DNA of 64,000 nucleotides from Caenorhabditis remanei (Eukaryota; Nematoda; Chromadorea; Rhabditida; Rhabditidae): contig NC_071330.1 in the NCBI RefSeq assembly GCF_010183535.1, forward strand, positions 4,693,717 through 4,757,716. The letters are read 5' to 3'. Below, piece after piece: positions 21,289 to 32,726 of the stretch. The translations under genes and the position numbers were made by a program. Position 1 is the stretch's first letter. Every line of letters begins with the position of its first letter. The notes under the pieces are model-generated. The model was not told the DNA's origin. It saw nothing but the letters and a program-made list of their open reading frames with translations, and did no database searches.

Positions 21289-22432
21289 CATGGGAATGAC
21301 CCAGGGTGTAACGCTGGGATTTCTTAGATATTTTGGGAAATGATAGCCCTTCACCCAACTAGAACAAAATAAAAATCTTACGTGCCCCTTTTGAGTTTCC
21401 AGAGAATGACAGACACAATTCTATTTTTTCGAATTTTTCGAGTTGAGTCACTTCGAGACATCGTAACTCGGTCAATTCAAGAGCAATCTTTTCAAATTAA
21501 AGTGTAATCGCAAGATATAGACCAAGGCTTTATAAAAGGTCTCAGACTCATGTTTCCAGCTGTGACTCCCGAATTACTATAAATGAAAATGTGAAAATTT
21601 GCACTTCTCATGAAATCAGAAAGTGGTCATTTTCGAAAAAACGTATTTGGGAGACCATGTCTATCTGATTGCCAGTGACAAATAAGGTATATACACGTAT
21701 TCAAATATATGGCTCGCCTTTCATTCCAGAGACTTATTTTCATTTTTTCACTTTTTCAGTCTAACTTCATGTATAGGGATACGTGCGGTTTTTCCACTGC
21801 ATAGTTGATCGTTCGTTTCGAACAAATGGTATAATGATATTTTAGATTAATTTAGTGTTTAAAGTATTGTGATAGCCGTCTAACACAAAAAACTGAGAAT
21901 TCACCAAAACGCGCTGAGTTTATTTTTAAGGAATTGATGTATCCCTATACATGAAGTTAGACTGAAAAAGTGAAAAAATGAAAATAAGTCTCTGGAATGA
22001 AAGGCGAGCCATATATTTGAATATGTGTATATACCTTATTTGTCACTGGCAATCAGATAGACATGGTCTCCCAAATACGTTTTTTCGAAAATGACCACTT
22101 TCTGATTTCATGAGAAGTGCAAATTTTCACATTTTCATTTATAGTAATTCGGGAGTCACAGCTGGAAACATGAGTCTGAGACCTTTTATAAAGCCTTGGT
22201 CTATATCTTGCGATTACACTTTAATTTGAAAAGATTGCTCTTGAATTGACCGAGTTACGATGTCTCGAAGTGACTCAACTCGAAAAATTCGAAAAAATAG
22301 AATTGTGTCTGCCATTCTCTGGAAACTCAAAAGGGGCACGTAAGATTTTTATTTTGTTCTAGTTGGGTGAAGGGCTATCATTTCCCAAAATATCTAAGAA
22401 AACCCAGCGTTACACCCTGGGTCATTCCCATG
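21289..22432. mobile_element. Near-perfect 1.14-kb palindromic element with TAA target duplication
   Basis: It begins CATGGGAATGACCCAGGG and ends with the exact inverse. Arms of about 500 bases (21289-21785 and 21935-22432) differ at only a few positions and surround a centre of about 150 bases. TAA lies directly outside both ends (21286-21288, 22433-22435), as expected for a three-base PIF/Harbinger-type duplication. It encodes no transposase, so it would be a non-autonomous foldback or MITE. Confidence 0.8.
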
Positions 22433-22439
22433 TAAGGAA

Positions 22440-22575
22440 AGTTGGGTAGTTCCTAAAGTACCCAATTTTTTGATGAAATAATCAATTTATTTCAACGCCA
22501 CGCGGCTAAAACCTACAAGAAAACTATAAATTTGGTCTAAAAACCAAAACATGCCTCCGCCAGCGATCAAGAGTG
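22440..22575. repeat. Inner arm paired with 25697-25830
   Basis: CAATTTTTTGATGAAATAATC... at 22465 and ...CGCCTCCGCCAGCG near 22556 are the inverse of CGCTGGCGGAGGCAC (25709) and ...ATTGATTATTTCATCAAAAA (25798). About 120 bases are shared. This forms another layer of the nested complex. Confidence 0.75.
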
Positions 22576-22794
22576 TCACTATTGTTCATTTTCAAATTGA
22601 AATTAACTAAAATAGCGACGAGAAATGCGCGCGTGCCCGTAGGTCAACGCGGCAACACAGTGACATACGAAGTGGGTCTAGAAACTCAAGTGACTTTAAA
22701 GGGGGACTTCGATATTAAAGAAATGTTTTAGAAGAGAACCAACCGTACAGAATGTACGGAAAATTAACAAGGATGGTTACTGTGAAAAATATAA

Positions 22795-23030
22795 AGTTTC
22801 GACAAGAATTAAAAAAAAAATTCGCGCAAGCGCATAAAGTTGTGGGCGGAGCTTAAACTGCAAGATTAAATATGCTGCGCGAATCTAATTCCAGTTGTCT
22901 TTTTTTAATTAAGAACCGCGCCGCTTGCAGTTTAAGCACCGCCCACAACTTTCTGCGCTTGCTCGTTTCAGCGCGCGAAATTTTTTTTTTTGAAAATTCT
23001 TGTCGAAACTTTATTTTTTCACAGAGAACT
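22795..23030. repeat. Small palindrome with GGGCGGAGCTTAAACTGCAAG arms
   Basis: TTTCGACAAGAATT... and GTTGTGGGCGGAGCTTAAACTG (22840) pair with CAGTTTAAGCACCGCCCACAAC (22926) and AATTCTTGTCGAAA (22998). It is non-coding. Confidence 0.75.
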
Positions 23031-23574
23031 TAGCTGGAAGTGCAGACAGGTTAAATGCAATTAGAAACAGAGAGAGCTGAAAATTAGAGGAGTGCTCTGT
23101 GAGAAAGTGAAAAGGACAACTGAACTATTTCATCCATCCAACCTCATATCTTCAGTGGGCGGGGGCATATGCACTGCATACGTTCAGATTTCTCAAGAAG
23201 ATAACAGGTGGTATTTGTGAAGAAAATTGACACAGACAATAGAAAATTGGGCTCCGGGACATTTCAAAACCAGACGTTTCAAAACCGAGACATTTCAAAA
23301 CCGGACGTTTCAAAACCAGACATTTCAAAACCAGTATTTTCAAAACAGGTGTTTGGGCTATAAAGTTGCTTAGAATTGTTTTAGATTGAGTTTAAGTCGT
23401 GGAGAAGACTAATTGAGTTTCTCTACTGTATTTTGCGCGTAATACAGTGCGCCCAATAATGTTAAGACACCCCCCTAAAATGAAGGTTCCGAGAAAATGG
23501 GATGTGATCTGAAAAACTGTGAATGCAGTTCGATTCAGAATCTTCTCAGGTATTTTTGGGCAAGGGTGGGGCAA

Positions 23575-23775
23575 CGAAACTTTCGATTGGGCCATGTGGC
23601 CCGTGAATAGGGCACAGTGCCCGCAAAAAGGGCCACATGGCCCAGTGGGCACTAGTTGGGCACAGGTTGGGCCACAGGTTGAGAGATAGGAAACACTTGG
23701 TGGATGTGGGCACAGGTTGGGCGCTTGGTAAGGATGGATGGGCACAGCATGGGCACGGAGTGGGCACAGGTTGAG
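23575..23775. repeat. GGGCACAGGTTGGGC / GGGCCATGTGGCCC minisatellite
   Basis: Short G/C-rich words (GGGCACAGGTTGGG, GGCCCATGTGGCCC) recur many times here. A sister block at 24340-24465 uses the palindromic GGGCCATGTGGCCC. The frames on both strands read through the repeat and have no family signature. Confidence 0.65.
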
Positions 23776-25004
23776 AAATCGCGCTCTACTGCGCACTCTT
23801 TTTTTTCGCCACGATTTTTCTTATTTATTTCGTTTCTTTTACAATTTTATCGTCTTTCAATTTTATGCTACTTATTCAAACAGAAGATGAAAAAATCTAC
23901 ACTCGACTCATCAGGTAAGACAGTATTTTTTAATTTGTTTTTTTTTAATTTTCATGAAATTTCAGCTGTACAAAAAATTATTTCAACAACACAATAATCA
24001 TCATCAACTACGCTATCCAGCTCCTCACCTTCTTCTATCTTTCACCGTTTTCTATCTTTAAATTTTTTGCATTCACTCTTAATTTTTTTGTTGTAATTTG
24101 AATATTTGTAGTTTTCACGAAAAATTATTTCCTTCTTCTGTATTCCTATTCTCCATCTCATAGTTTGACAATTTTAGTTTATTTTACCTTATTACTTCCC
24201 ATAATTACTGAAATTATTATTTTTTTTGTGTTTAAATTTGACAAATAAATACTAGAAAGTACAAAGATGTGTAATTTGGTTAATTATATTTCTGAATGGG
24301 AAGGAGCAAAGGGAGCGGAATGCCGCGCGTTGAACCGAATCTGGGCATTTTGCCCACGAAATGGGCCATGTGGCCCTCAAAATGGGCATAGTGGCCCACA
24401 TGGAATGGGCCACCATGCCCATTTTCAGCGCCACATGGCCCAATTTGAGGGCAACTTGGCCCAAAAATACCTGAGTTCGAAAACCCCTACAGACAAATTT
24501 CTAGAAAAATACACTATTTCTGAGCACGTGACCTCAAAAAACACTTTTTTGGGCGTCCAAAAATGATAAGACACCCTCGATTTTTTCCATTTTTCTGGAA
24601 TACGACTAGTTCGAAAGAGCTCCAAAACATTATTGATTATTCAAAAACATAAAAAAACAATGCAAAATTCAATAACTGGTCTCTCCTCCATTGTTCTGAA
24701 TAAATCGATCAATTTTAGTTTTTGGACTCCCAAAAAAGTGTTTTTTGAGGTCTCGTGCTCAGAAATAGTGTATTTTTCTAGAAATTTGTCTGTAGGGGTT
24801 TTCGAAGATTCTGAATCGAACTGCATTCACAGTTTTTCAGATCACATCCCATTTTCTCGGAACCTTCATTTTAGGGGGTGTCTTAACATTATTGGACGCA
24901 CTGTATTACGCGCAAAATACAGTAGAGAAACTCAATTAGTCTTCTCCACGACTTAAACTTAATCTAAAACAATTCTTAGCAACTTTATAGCATAAACACC
25001 TGCT

Positions 25005-25680
25005 TTGAAAATACCGGTTTTGAAATGTCTTGTTTTGAAATGTCCGGTTTTGAAATGTCTGGTTTTGAAATGTCTCGGTTTTGAAATGTCCGGTTTTGAA
25101 ATGTCTGGTTTTGAAAATACCGGTTTTGAAATGTCTGGTTTTGAAATGTCCGGTTTTGAAATGTCTGGTTTTGAAATGTCTCGGTTTTGAAATGTCCGGT
25201 TTTGAAATGTCTGGTTTTGAAAATACCGGTTTTGAAATGTCTGGTTTTGAAATGTCCGGTTTTGAAATGTCTGGTTTTGAAATGTCTTGTTTTGAAATGT
25301 CCGGTTTTGAAATGTCCGGTTTTGAAATGTCTGGTTTTGAAATGTCTCGGTTTTGAAATGTCTGGTTTTGAAAATACCGGTTTTGAAATGTCTTGTTTTG
25401 AAATGTCCGGTTTTGAAATGTCCGGTTTTGAAATGTCTGGTTTTGAAATGTCTCGGTTTTGAAATGTCTGGTTTTGAAAATACCGGTTTTGAAATGTCTG
25501 GTTTTGAAATGTCCGGTTTTGAAATGTCTGGTTTTGAAATGTCTCGGTTTTGAAATGTCCGGTTTTGAAATGTCTGGTTTTGAAAATACCGGTTTTGAAA
25601 TGTCTGGTTTTGAAATGTCCGGTTTTGAAATGTCTGGTTTTGAAATGTCTCGGTTTTGAAACGTCCGGTTTTGAAATGTC
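25005..25680. repeat. Minisatellite of GGTTTTGAAATGTCT units with higher-order structure
   Basis: About forty units of 15-17 bases alternate between endings TCT, TCC, TCTCGG and AATACC. The TCTCGG variant recurs at intervals of about 91, 106 and 167 bases, so the array expanded in multi-unit blocks. Long frames exist on both strands only because the unit lacks stops. No protein should be inferred. Confidence 0.9.
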
Positions 25681-25869
25681 CCGGAGCCGAAAATTGACCC
25701 AGACAATAGGCGCTGGCGGAGGCACATTATGGTTTTTAGACCAAATTTATAGTTTTATTGTTTTATTGTAGGTTTTAGCCGTGTGGCGTTGAAATAAATT
25801 GATTATTTCATCAAAAAGTTACGTTTCTGTTTTGATATAAATTATAGTGACTTTCTCTCAAATATTCGA

Positions 25870-26607
25870 CGTTTTTCTTACGTTTTGTGTTCTTCACGTC
25901 TTACCATCTGCCTTTTTATCTCCTTGGGAAATCGATCCGAACGGATGACTTTGGGGGAAACTTGGAACCTTGAACGGTAGGATAAGAGGGCCCACCTGTC
26001 CTTTGCCAGATGACTATCGTCTCCTGTCACCCAACTTCACTTTCGTTTGAATATTCACGTTTTTGTTGGACCCCATCAACCTTTTTCCTCCTTTTTTCCG
26101 TGCCCTTTCCCAAGACAACATAAAATAGATAGACACTTGCCTATTGTCTCATTATTGTTAACACAAACCACCTGCTCACTTATCTAGATGGGAAATCACT
26201 TTTTTACGGCCTATTTGACCAACAGATGGCTGTTTCCTAATAGACTCCGCCCACTGACCCCCCTGTCTCCTCATCTCATCTTCATGGCTCAGTCGTCCAC
26301 CATCTCACCGTACTGAATGGTGACTCTTCTATCTTCTCTTTTCTGGCCATCTTTGAGATATCCACATAACCATGATTGATCTCTTACTTATATTCCCCAT
26401 TTGCTCAGTTAGTTTACAAGTTTATGTTATCTTTTTCAGTGGTAAACCACAGCGCATGAAGAGCAAACCAACAGTCGTGATAGATGAGGAACCGTCGAGT
26501 GCAAGAAACGGTGGACAAGAAAGCAATGGATCGAGACGAATCAAATGACGATCATTTTGATACACGTAAGTTATAAACCCCAGAATCGAGATACTTTGTC
26601 GCTCTTC
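25870..26607. repeat. Right arm of the large inverted complex, with an exon-like segment
   Basis: The inverse of 20425-21285. Read on plus, 26442-26569 looks like an exon: TCTTTTTCAG upstream and GTAAGTTATAAAC downstream, with a frame through VVIDEEPSSARN and a stop near its end. The copy in the other arm has diverged. The ancestral unit may have carried part of a gene. Confidence 0.55.
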
Positions 26608-27457
26608 AATTTGACTTCCCCCACCATTCTTATCTGTGTCGGTTCCGGTTAGACTGATCGAGCATGGCGCTGTAATAGTCTATACTTATCCGGGCTGAAG
26701 GTTACTTCAGTAGACGCGGGTTTGAATCCTCCCGGGTTAGAAATCAACGAAATTATAATTAAAACTCCTAAAAACAGGACTTTTTTAAAATCTAGAAATC
26801 AATAAATTTATGATTGAAATTCCTAAAAAACAGGGTACTTTTTATGAAATTAACTTCCCCCACCATTCTTATCTGTGTCGGTACCGGATAGACTGATCGA
26901 GCATGGCGCTGTAATAGTCTATACTTATCCGGGCTGAAGGTTACTTCAGTAGACGCGGGTTTGAATCCTCCCGGGTTAGAAATCAACGAAATTATAATTA
27001 AAACTCCTAAAAACAGGACTTTTTTAAATCTAGAAATCAATAAATTTATGATTGAAATTCCTAAAAAAACAGGGTACTTTTTATGAAATTAACTTCCCCC
27101 ACCATTCTTATCTGTGTCGGTACCGGATAGACTCGTCGATCAGAGGATGTAGTAGTCTATAATACCCGGGCTGAAGGTTACTTCAGTAGACGCGGGTTTG
27201 AATCCTCCCGGGTTAGAAATCAACGAAATTATAATTAAAAGTCCTAAAAACAGGACTTTTTTAAATCTAGAAATCAATAAATTTATGATTGAAATTCCTA
27301 AAAAAACAGGGTACTTTTTATGAAATTAACTTCCCCCACCATTCTTATCTGTGTCGGTTCCGGTTAGACTGATCGAGCATGGCGCTGTAATAGTCTATAC
27401 TTATCCGGGCTGAAGGTTACTTCAGTAGACGCGGGTTTGAATCCTCCCGGGTTAGAT
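26608..27457 (+). repeat. Four-copy tandem array of the tRNA-like unit, right flank
   Basis: Four copies, about 240 bases apart, in the opposite orientation to the array at 18995-20425. Each has CGGGTTTGAATCCTCCCGG. One copy (around 27120-27170) is changed in the box A-like half. Inner A/T-rich spacers match those of the left array, so the two arrays share an origin as an inverted pair. Confidence 0.7.
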
Positions 27458-27576
27458 TATATCAGAATTTCTAATAAAGTCAGTTCTTGGAAACTGGAAT
27501 TCAAAAACACGGAAACATGGAAAATACGGAAAATGAAACGTTTTGACACTTTTTCAATTATAACACTTGAACAAAA

Positions 27577-27770
27577 GTGAAATTGAAAAATGTAACCGTA
27601 GAAAAAGAAATAGAATTCCAATCTCTATCGAATGGTGGCAACCTCTTTCTCTCATCCTCCATACTAACAGAGATATTCATTATTTCCCTAAAACAGGAAT
27701 TGGAAAATGAAGGACATGGCACTTTTCGTGAGCAAGTTGTCCAAAAATACCTAGGTATCAACTTTCAATA
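27577..27770 (+). CDS. Possible 3' terminal exon of a plus-strand gene
   Basis: An ATG-less frame runs to a TAA at 27768-27770, and AATAAA-type poly(A) signals follow at once (27769-27780). A good acceptor (CCCTAAAACAG) at 27696 suggests that only 27697-27770 is exon. The ending ELENEGHGTFREQVVQKY is polar and gene-like but I recognise no family. Upstream exons are not found and would lie across the repeat complex, so this may be a remnant of a gene split by insertions. Confidence 0.25.
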
Positions 27771-28069
27771 AAAAATAAATTGAAACATTTTATTATGTTT
27801 TTCATAAAATTCTTTTAAAAACTTAAACAAAAACGGAGGGGAGGGGGAAATCATTTTGTACAAAAACCCGGATCAGTTGTGATTTCGGCAGGTGTGGTTT
27901 TAGTAATGAAAGTGACAATGTTTTGAAGGGAAATTCATGGACACGTAGGGGGGAGAATGTGGGTATGTTTACAATCGGAAAATTCAAAAAATAAATGACA
28001 GTATATCATGAGAAATCATGGAGAAGCGTAAGGGTGGGGGACTTTTTGGAAAGTTTAAGACAAAAGAGA

Positions 28070-31000
28070 TTATCTTCCATAATCCAGCATGAAATCATCG
28101 ACAGCATCATCTGACTCGGGCTCCGTGAGCCAAAACTTTGCATCTCTTTTGACTCTTCTGGATTGTCGGGCGACTGAAGCACAGAGTTGAGCCTCATTCA
28201 TGTTACACCATCCACAGGAGGCTTGACAGTTTTCAGACATCCATTGACGACGGCGAGTGCAGAATTGTTGGCCACGCCAGTAGGCACACGAGATGTGGCG
28301 ATCGTGGCAACCTGGAATTGAATAATTTTAGGGTTCGCTGCGTAGCGACTGAGGAGGATACGAAGTTTGTTTAATACATTCTGCAGACCTAAGTTTCTAG
28401 AATAATGCCTACAGTTTAAAGTTCACAAGCTCAGTTTCTCAATAGAGCGCAATTGCAACATTCAAGAACTCACCTCGATTATTATCATTCGACTGACACA
28501 ATCCACACGACTTCCTACAGTATCTGTTCATGTATACCGTATTCGATCGACACTCGTTCTGACGAGACCACTGGTTACAGCATGGATCCTCGTTGTAGCA
28601 GTTCTGGAAGGGAAATGAGGATGTGCGGGGGTGAGAACTAAGCTATGGGAGGTGTGGACTACTGTAGAGTCAGAAAATGAGAACGTACCGATTGAGGAGT
28701 GGCAGCGGGGGGTCTCTGTTGTTGAGCTTGTTGTTGCTGTTGTTGAGGTTGCTGGACATTGGCGACGGCGGTTGTTTGAGCAGGCTGGAATTTTTCGAAT
28801 TTAGAAAATTCTTTTGTAAGACCGCTAACCTGCTGGAACTGCTGTCCTCCTCTACACCATCCGGCAACACACGTTCCCATATAACAAGCATCTAGCCCTT
28901 CGAATCCACGACACAAACCACCTGGTTTCACTTTTGCGACACAATGCGGATTGCCACGTGTATCACAGAACAAGTACTGGGATCCACAGTTGGCATTGTT
29001 TCTGTTACATGTTGGACGTGGTGCGTAATGGTAGAGATTGTCCGTGTAGGCGTTGGAGAGTCCTAATTTTAGAATATTTCACGTGTTTCAATGTAAAAAT
29101 CAAGGAAATCGGACCAACATTGGCAAAGTTGAAGGGTTTCGAAAAAAAAACATGTTTCATATGTGTAAAAACTTTTTTCATGCATGTTTCGGTTTGATCG
29201 TGTCGAGACCCAACTAGTCATGATTTCATAATTTAAATTCTCCATAGAGCGCACTTACCATCTCTATTAATCTTATCCCAAGGTCTCATCTGTGCGTAAC
29301 TGAAATGCTGTGAGTTGGCGCATGCTCCAATGTCTGGTGGATATTGCTGAAACATGATCATTTTTTCAGTTTTCTTTTCCCCGACCTTCAGACTCACATT
29401 TTCTCTGGCAAACCGATTCTGATGATTCTGTCTCCACATCTCCCAAATGAAGTCGACGAAGGTGTGATGAAGGAAGAATACAGGGTCATTTGCAGAGGTC
29501 GATGGTGGTTTCATGTCTCCGCCCATCCATAAGTGAATCGAGGCGTGAGTGTACTCGAGAGCTCCGAAATATGGACGGAATGGGCAACCTGGAAAAAGAA
29601 AATGAAATTAAGTTAAGTTGGGAATTTATGATAACGTAGACTATAAAATTAAGGGAAATGTTTCTGTTTCTGAAAAGTTTTATCTAGCTTTTCATGACAA
29701 TGAGGTACTGTAATTCAACTATTATCTTATTTTGGGTAGTAAAGAATCAAGCCTGACCACTAAGGCTACAGTATTCCAGAAATTAGATATTGTAGTTTTA
29801 GTGAGAAAGTAGGTGTTAAAACTTGACAATCGACTCAGTGTAATTATGTTTAGGTTAATTGGTTACCCACTTAACATTACATTGTTTAGCTCCGATGCCT
29901 ACCATGACCTGTGTCAAAAATGTTATATTCGAGTTCATGAAAAAGTTCTATCACTGATAAATGTCTCTAAAATTTGTTAACTACCAACCTTTCTTAATTA
30001 GTTAATTAGTTGACTACTTTTCCCAACACCTCTCAATAATCAAGCCGCCACACCCCTCCAACTCACCTCCTTGTGGAGCAGTGAATGCCATCACACTGAC
30101 CAAATCGTTCTGTGCCATCAAATTATTAATATTCTGCTCCGTGAACATCTTCCCCTCCGTTGCCATTCTTCTAATAATATTCGGCCGCCCTTCAAGTGTC
30201 CTGAACCCAGCAAATGGTCCACTGACAAGTTGTCCCGAAGCATCAGTCATTCCCATGAATAACGGTCCAAACATAATAGAATCTCTTGGATCAGGGAGAT
30301 ACGACTCGAGTACACTGTCCCAATAAGGCATCGAGATTCCCGGGTCGATCATTCTCAATGCAATTTCCATTCGTTTCATGTATTCTCTGTGCCATACGAG
30401 GAATCCTGGACCGGAGTGAGCACCGGAGGCGGAGCCAACTTGACGATGCATTACTGATAGACGATCGTACTCTCCGGATCGTTTGAGTTGGATGATTGCA
30501 TTGTGCCAACGGGTTCGTTCGTTGTCTGTCATCATTCTGGAAATAAAGGCAATTTTAGGTTAGGTTGGAAGGGGGTAGCGGATATTTGTGATGATGCGCT
30601 CTACAGAACAGTTTTTAATGATGTCGGTAGAGCGGGTTTTCACAGATATGCGAGTTTGCTCTATTGGACAATCTTAACAACAGTCTTAAAACGTGCTCTA
30701 ATGAGATAGCATCTGAGCGCATATGTATAAAAGTTGATAACGATGCAAATTCGCTCTACTGGTCCCTTTTTTCAATAAACTTGACCTACCTGTACTCTTT
30801 CCTGTATGACATCAGATATGGCTGTCCATTTGGAAGAATACACCCGTTCGACATTCGGCCCTAAAAATTCAATTTTTTTAGAAGTTTCCAAATATTTTTT
30901 GAGGTTTGCTCAAATTGTCAGACTTACCCCCATATACGGGCAAATACATGCAATATTCATGCATCCCTGAGCCGATGGAGCGAATCTCGGAGGGTTTGCC

Positions 31001-31293
31001 GGTGAGAATCCTCCTTGTACTCCTGGAGCACCCGCATTGAATGCCTGACGTTTTCGGATGGCTTTACGGGCGGCACTATCCCATTCTTGCAGCATATGAC
31101 ATGTCTGCTTCATGTCTGGAAATCAAGAGCGTAATTATCGGTGGAGCGCGGTTTCATAAACGCTAAAGACTATGTAAAGATAAATCAGGTTACCTGAATC
31201 TGGCGCTTGTGAACAATTGAAATCGGCATTCACCGTACCGATAATGGCCAGAGTGCTGGAAAAGAAGAGGAAGGCGCCGAGCCGCCTACCCAT
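28070..31293 (-). CDS. Secreted tyrosinase with two C-terminal ShKT domains, ten exons
   Basis: A type 3 dicopper oxidase that would oxidise tyrosine-like phenols, probably for cuticle or eggshell cross-linking; it matches the nematode tyr family, but I do not assign a number. Exons 31293-31194, 31115-30928, 30860-30790, 30536-30067, 29588-29398, 29346-29259, 29062-28830, 28784-28689, 28603-28474 and 28311-28070 join in phase to 602 aa. Residues 1-23 are a signal peptide. CuA ligands include His131 or His150, His160 and His169 ([14 protein letters not shown]). CuB has His291, His295 and His318 ([27 protein letters not shown]). A six-Cys segment (about 380-430) and a Gln-rich linker ([13 protein letters not shown]) follow. 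Two ShKT modules at about 480-522 and 523-562 carry the expected cysteines ([10 protein letters not shown]). A basic KR site precedes an acidic tail. Confidence 0.92.
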
Positions 31294-31310
31294 TTTTTTT
31301 GTCTGAAAAT
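31294..31310 (-). promoter_or_regulatory. Probable spliced-leader acceptor of the tyrosinase gene
   Basis: On the minus strand TATATTTTCAG ends at 31303, nine bases before the ATG. With no upstream exon visible, this is a likely trans-splice acceptor and supports the chosen start. Confidence 0.5.
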
Positions 31311-31454
31311 ATAAAGAATTTTTTAAAAATTAGGAGGGGGTGTATTCAACAGAAACGGAAATGAAAAAATCACGTATTGAGTAGGGAAGATGGCTGGCGC
31401 GCCGGAGACGCGTTTTTCAAAGTACAAAATGTGTTATATGCGCCTTTATTAGCA

Positions 31455-31590
31455 CGACTCGCTTCTCACAATCGCGCTCTACCGAAACCGTAGTAAATTG
31501 TGTGTTAAATTGAGAGACCTAGAGAAAAAGAGACATTTTTCAAGAAGATTTCGGTGGAGCGCAGTTGTAAGAACTGTGCCGATTTTTTCT
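31455..31590. repeat. TCGGTGGAGCGCAGTTGTAAGAAC MITE
   Basis: A MITE of about 130 bases. Near-inverse ends (CGCGCTCTACCGAAACC ... GGTGGAGCGCAGTTG) surround a conserved centre, GAGAGACNNAGAGAAAAAGAGACATTTTTC. Other copies lie at 43457-43685, 44055-44130, 47420-47555, 57058-57192 and 58385-58512, with fragments at 690-715, 11745 and 11970. Confidence 0.8.
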
Positions 31591-32466
31591 CTTGCACCAA
31601 TTTTTGCACAAGTGGAGCAACCTTACCAGAAAACTGACAACCAGAGTTTGATTCCGTTTTTTTTAGTTTTTTTGTTCTTTGATTCTCTGAATTTGTCAAT
31701 TAAAAAGAGGGGAACTCAAGTGGGAACCCAGGGTTTTGGAAAAATGAAGAAAAAGAATAGAGATCAGACTAAACTACACATGAAGATAGAAGACACATAA
31801 AAATTTGCCCTTGAGAAGAGTTTGCCTATCCCGAACTGACCATAACCCCCGAAAAAATGCCAATTCTGTTCATATTTTCCATCTTTTCTCTCCCTTAAAC
31901 CTCTTGACCATTTCTCTAGCTAAAAGTGAAATGTGAGAGAGTGTATGAAACGTGGAGACCATTACATTCCATTCGAATTGACCTTCGTCTTCTCGATTGC
32001 GTCTTCTTCTTCTTCTCCTACTTCTTTTCCCTTATTTACACCTTCTTCTACCTCAAAAATAGCTCATTTCTCTGGCGTCTCTCTACTAGCACATACTATT
32101 TTCTTTTGACTTATTTTTTTGGATGAAATGCTAATTGATTCGGAACCTCAATTGGGGGCGGAGCCTCGTTGTATGTTTTGTTTGGCGAACACATGACGCC
32201 AGAAAAAGAGATTTTCGAGAAAAATGATAAGATCAACTGAGAGAAAAAAAAACGGATAGGAGAAGAGTGGTTGACGTCAATTGAATTACGGACGGCCTAG
32301 AAACAATTAATTGTTTTGGGAAACAATATGAGTCAGTTTCGGGTTGACAGTCTAGTAGGTGAAAATTATTGGAAAACCCTAAGGAATAGTTTTTTTAATT
32401 CCAAAAAAGGAGGGAAATTGAGCCGTTTGAATGGGGGATGACAATTTTAGTGTAGACCATAGTTGT

Positions 32467-32726
32467 CAAGGCCCGGGCCGGTAGAAAATTTTCACGGCCC
32501 GGCAAGGCCCGAAGGCCGCCCGGCTTCAAAAAATTACCCTTTTTTCCAATTTTTTTTTCGAAAATTTTATCGAAAATGTGAGCATTTTTGACTATTTTTC
32601 AGAGTTTCTTCCAATTCTGAATGATAGTCGAAAATTTGCCTCTTCGCGCAAAATTCAAAAAACTTGAAAATTTTACTTTCGCGCCAATTTGCCCGGGCTT
32701 TGGGGCCGGGCCTTGACAGCTAGGGT
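32467..32726. repeat. TAGTTGTCAAGGCCCGGGCC palindromic MITE
   Basis: It starts TTGTCAAGGCCCGGGCCGG and ends GGGCCGGGCCTTGACAGC. Internal arms share TTCAAAAAATT/AATTTTT blocks. It is the same family as 43713-43962. Confidence 0.75.

Larger units (their letters stand above)
23250..25688. mobile_element. TIR element with 8-bp direct repeats and subterminal minisatellite
   Basis: The ends are exact inverses (GGCTCCGGGACATTTC / GAAATGTCCCGGAGCC). GAAAATTG abuts both (23242-23249 and 25689-25696), which fits a hAT-like 8-bp target duplication. Inside are a TTTCAAAACCGG repeat (few units left, dozens right), a second inverted pair (about 23344-23550 with 24815-25005, containing AATGTTAAGACACCCCC), and a third (24478-24562 with 24722-24806). 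A longer imperfect direct repeat (AAAATTGACNCAGACAATAG) also flanks the element, so a tandem duplication is an alternative explanation for the flanks. No transposase is visible. Confidence 0.7.

Noticed and set aside
23392..23796. 134-codon Cys/His/Pro-rich minus-strand frame
   Set aside because: It reads through GGGCACAGGTTGGGC repeats. Cysteines and prolines come from the repeated bases and do not form a known motif.
24936..25771. Very long open frames on both strands (up to 263 codons)
   Set aside because: They run through the GGTTTTGAAATGTCT minisatellite, whose unit has no stop in several frames on both strands. There are no domains or splice sites.
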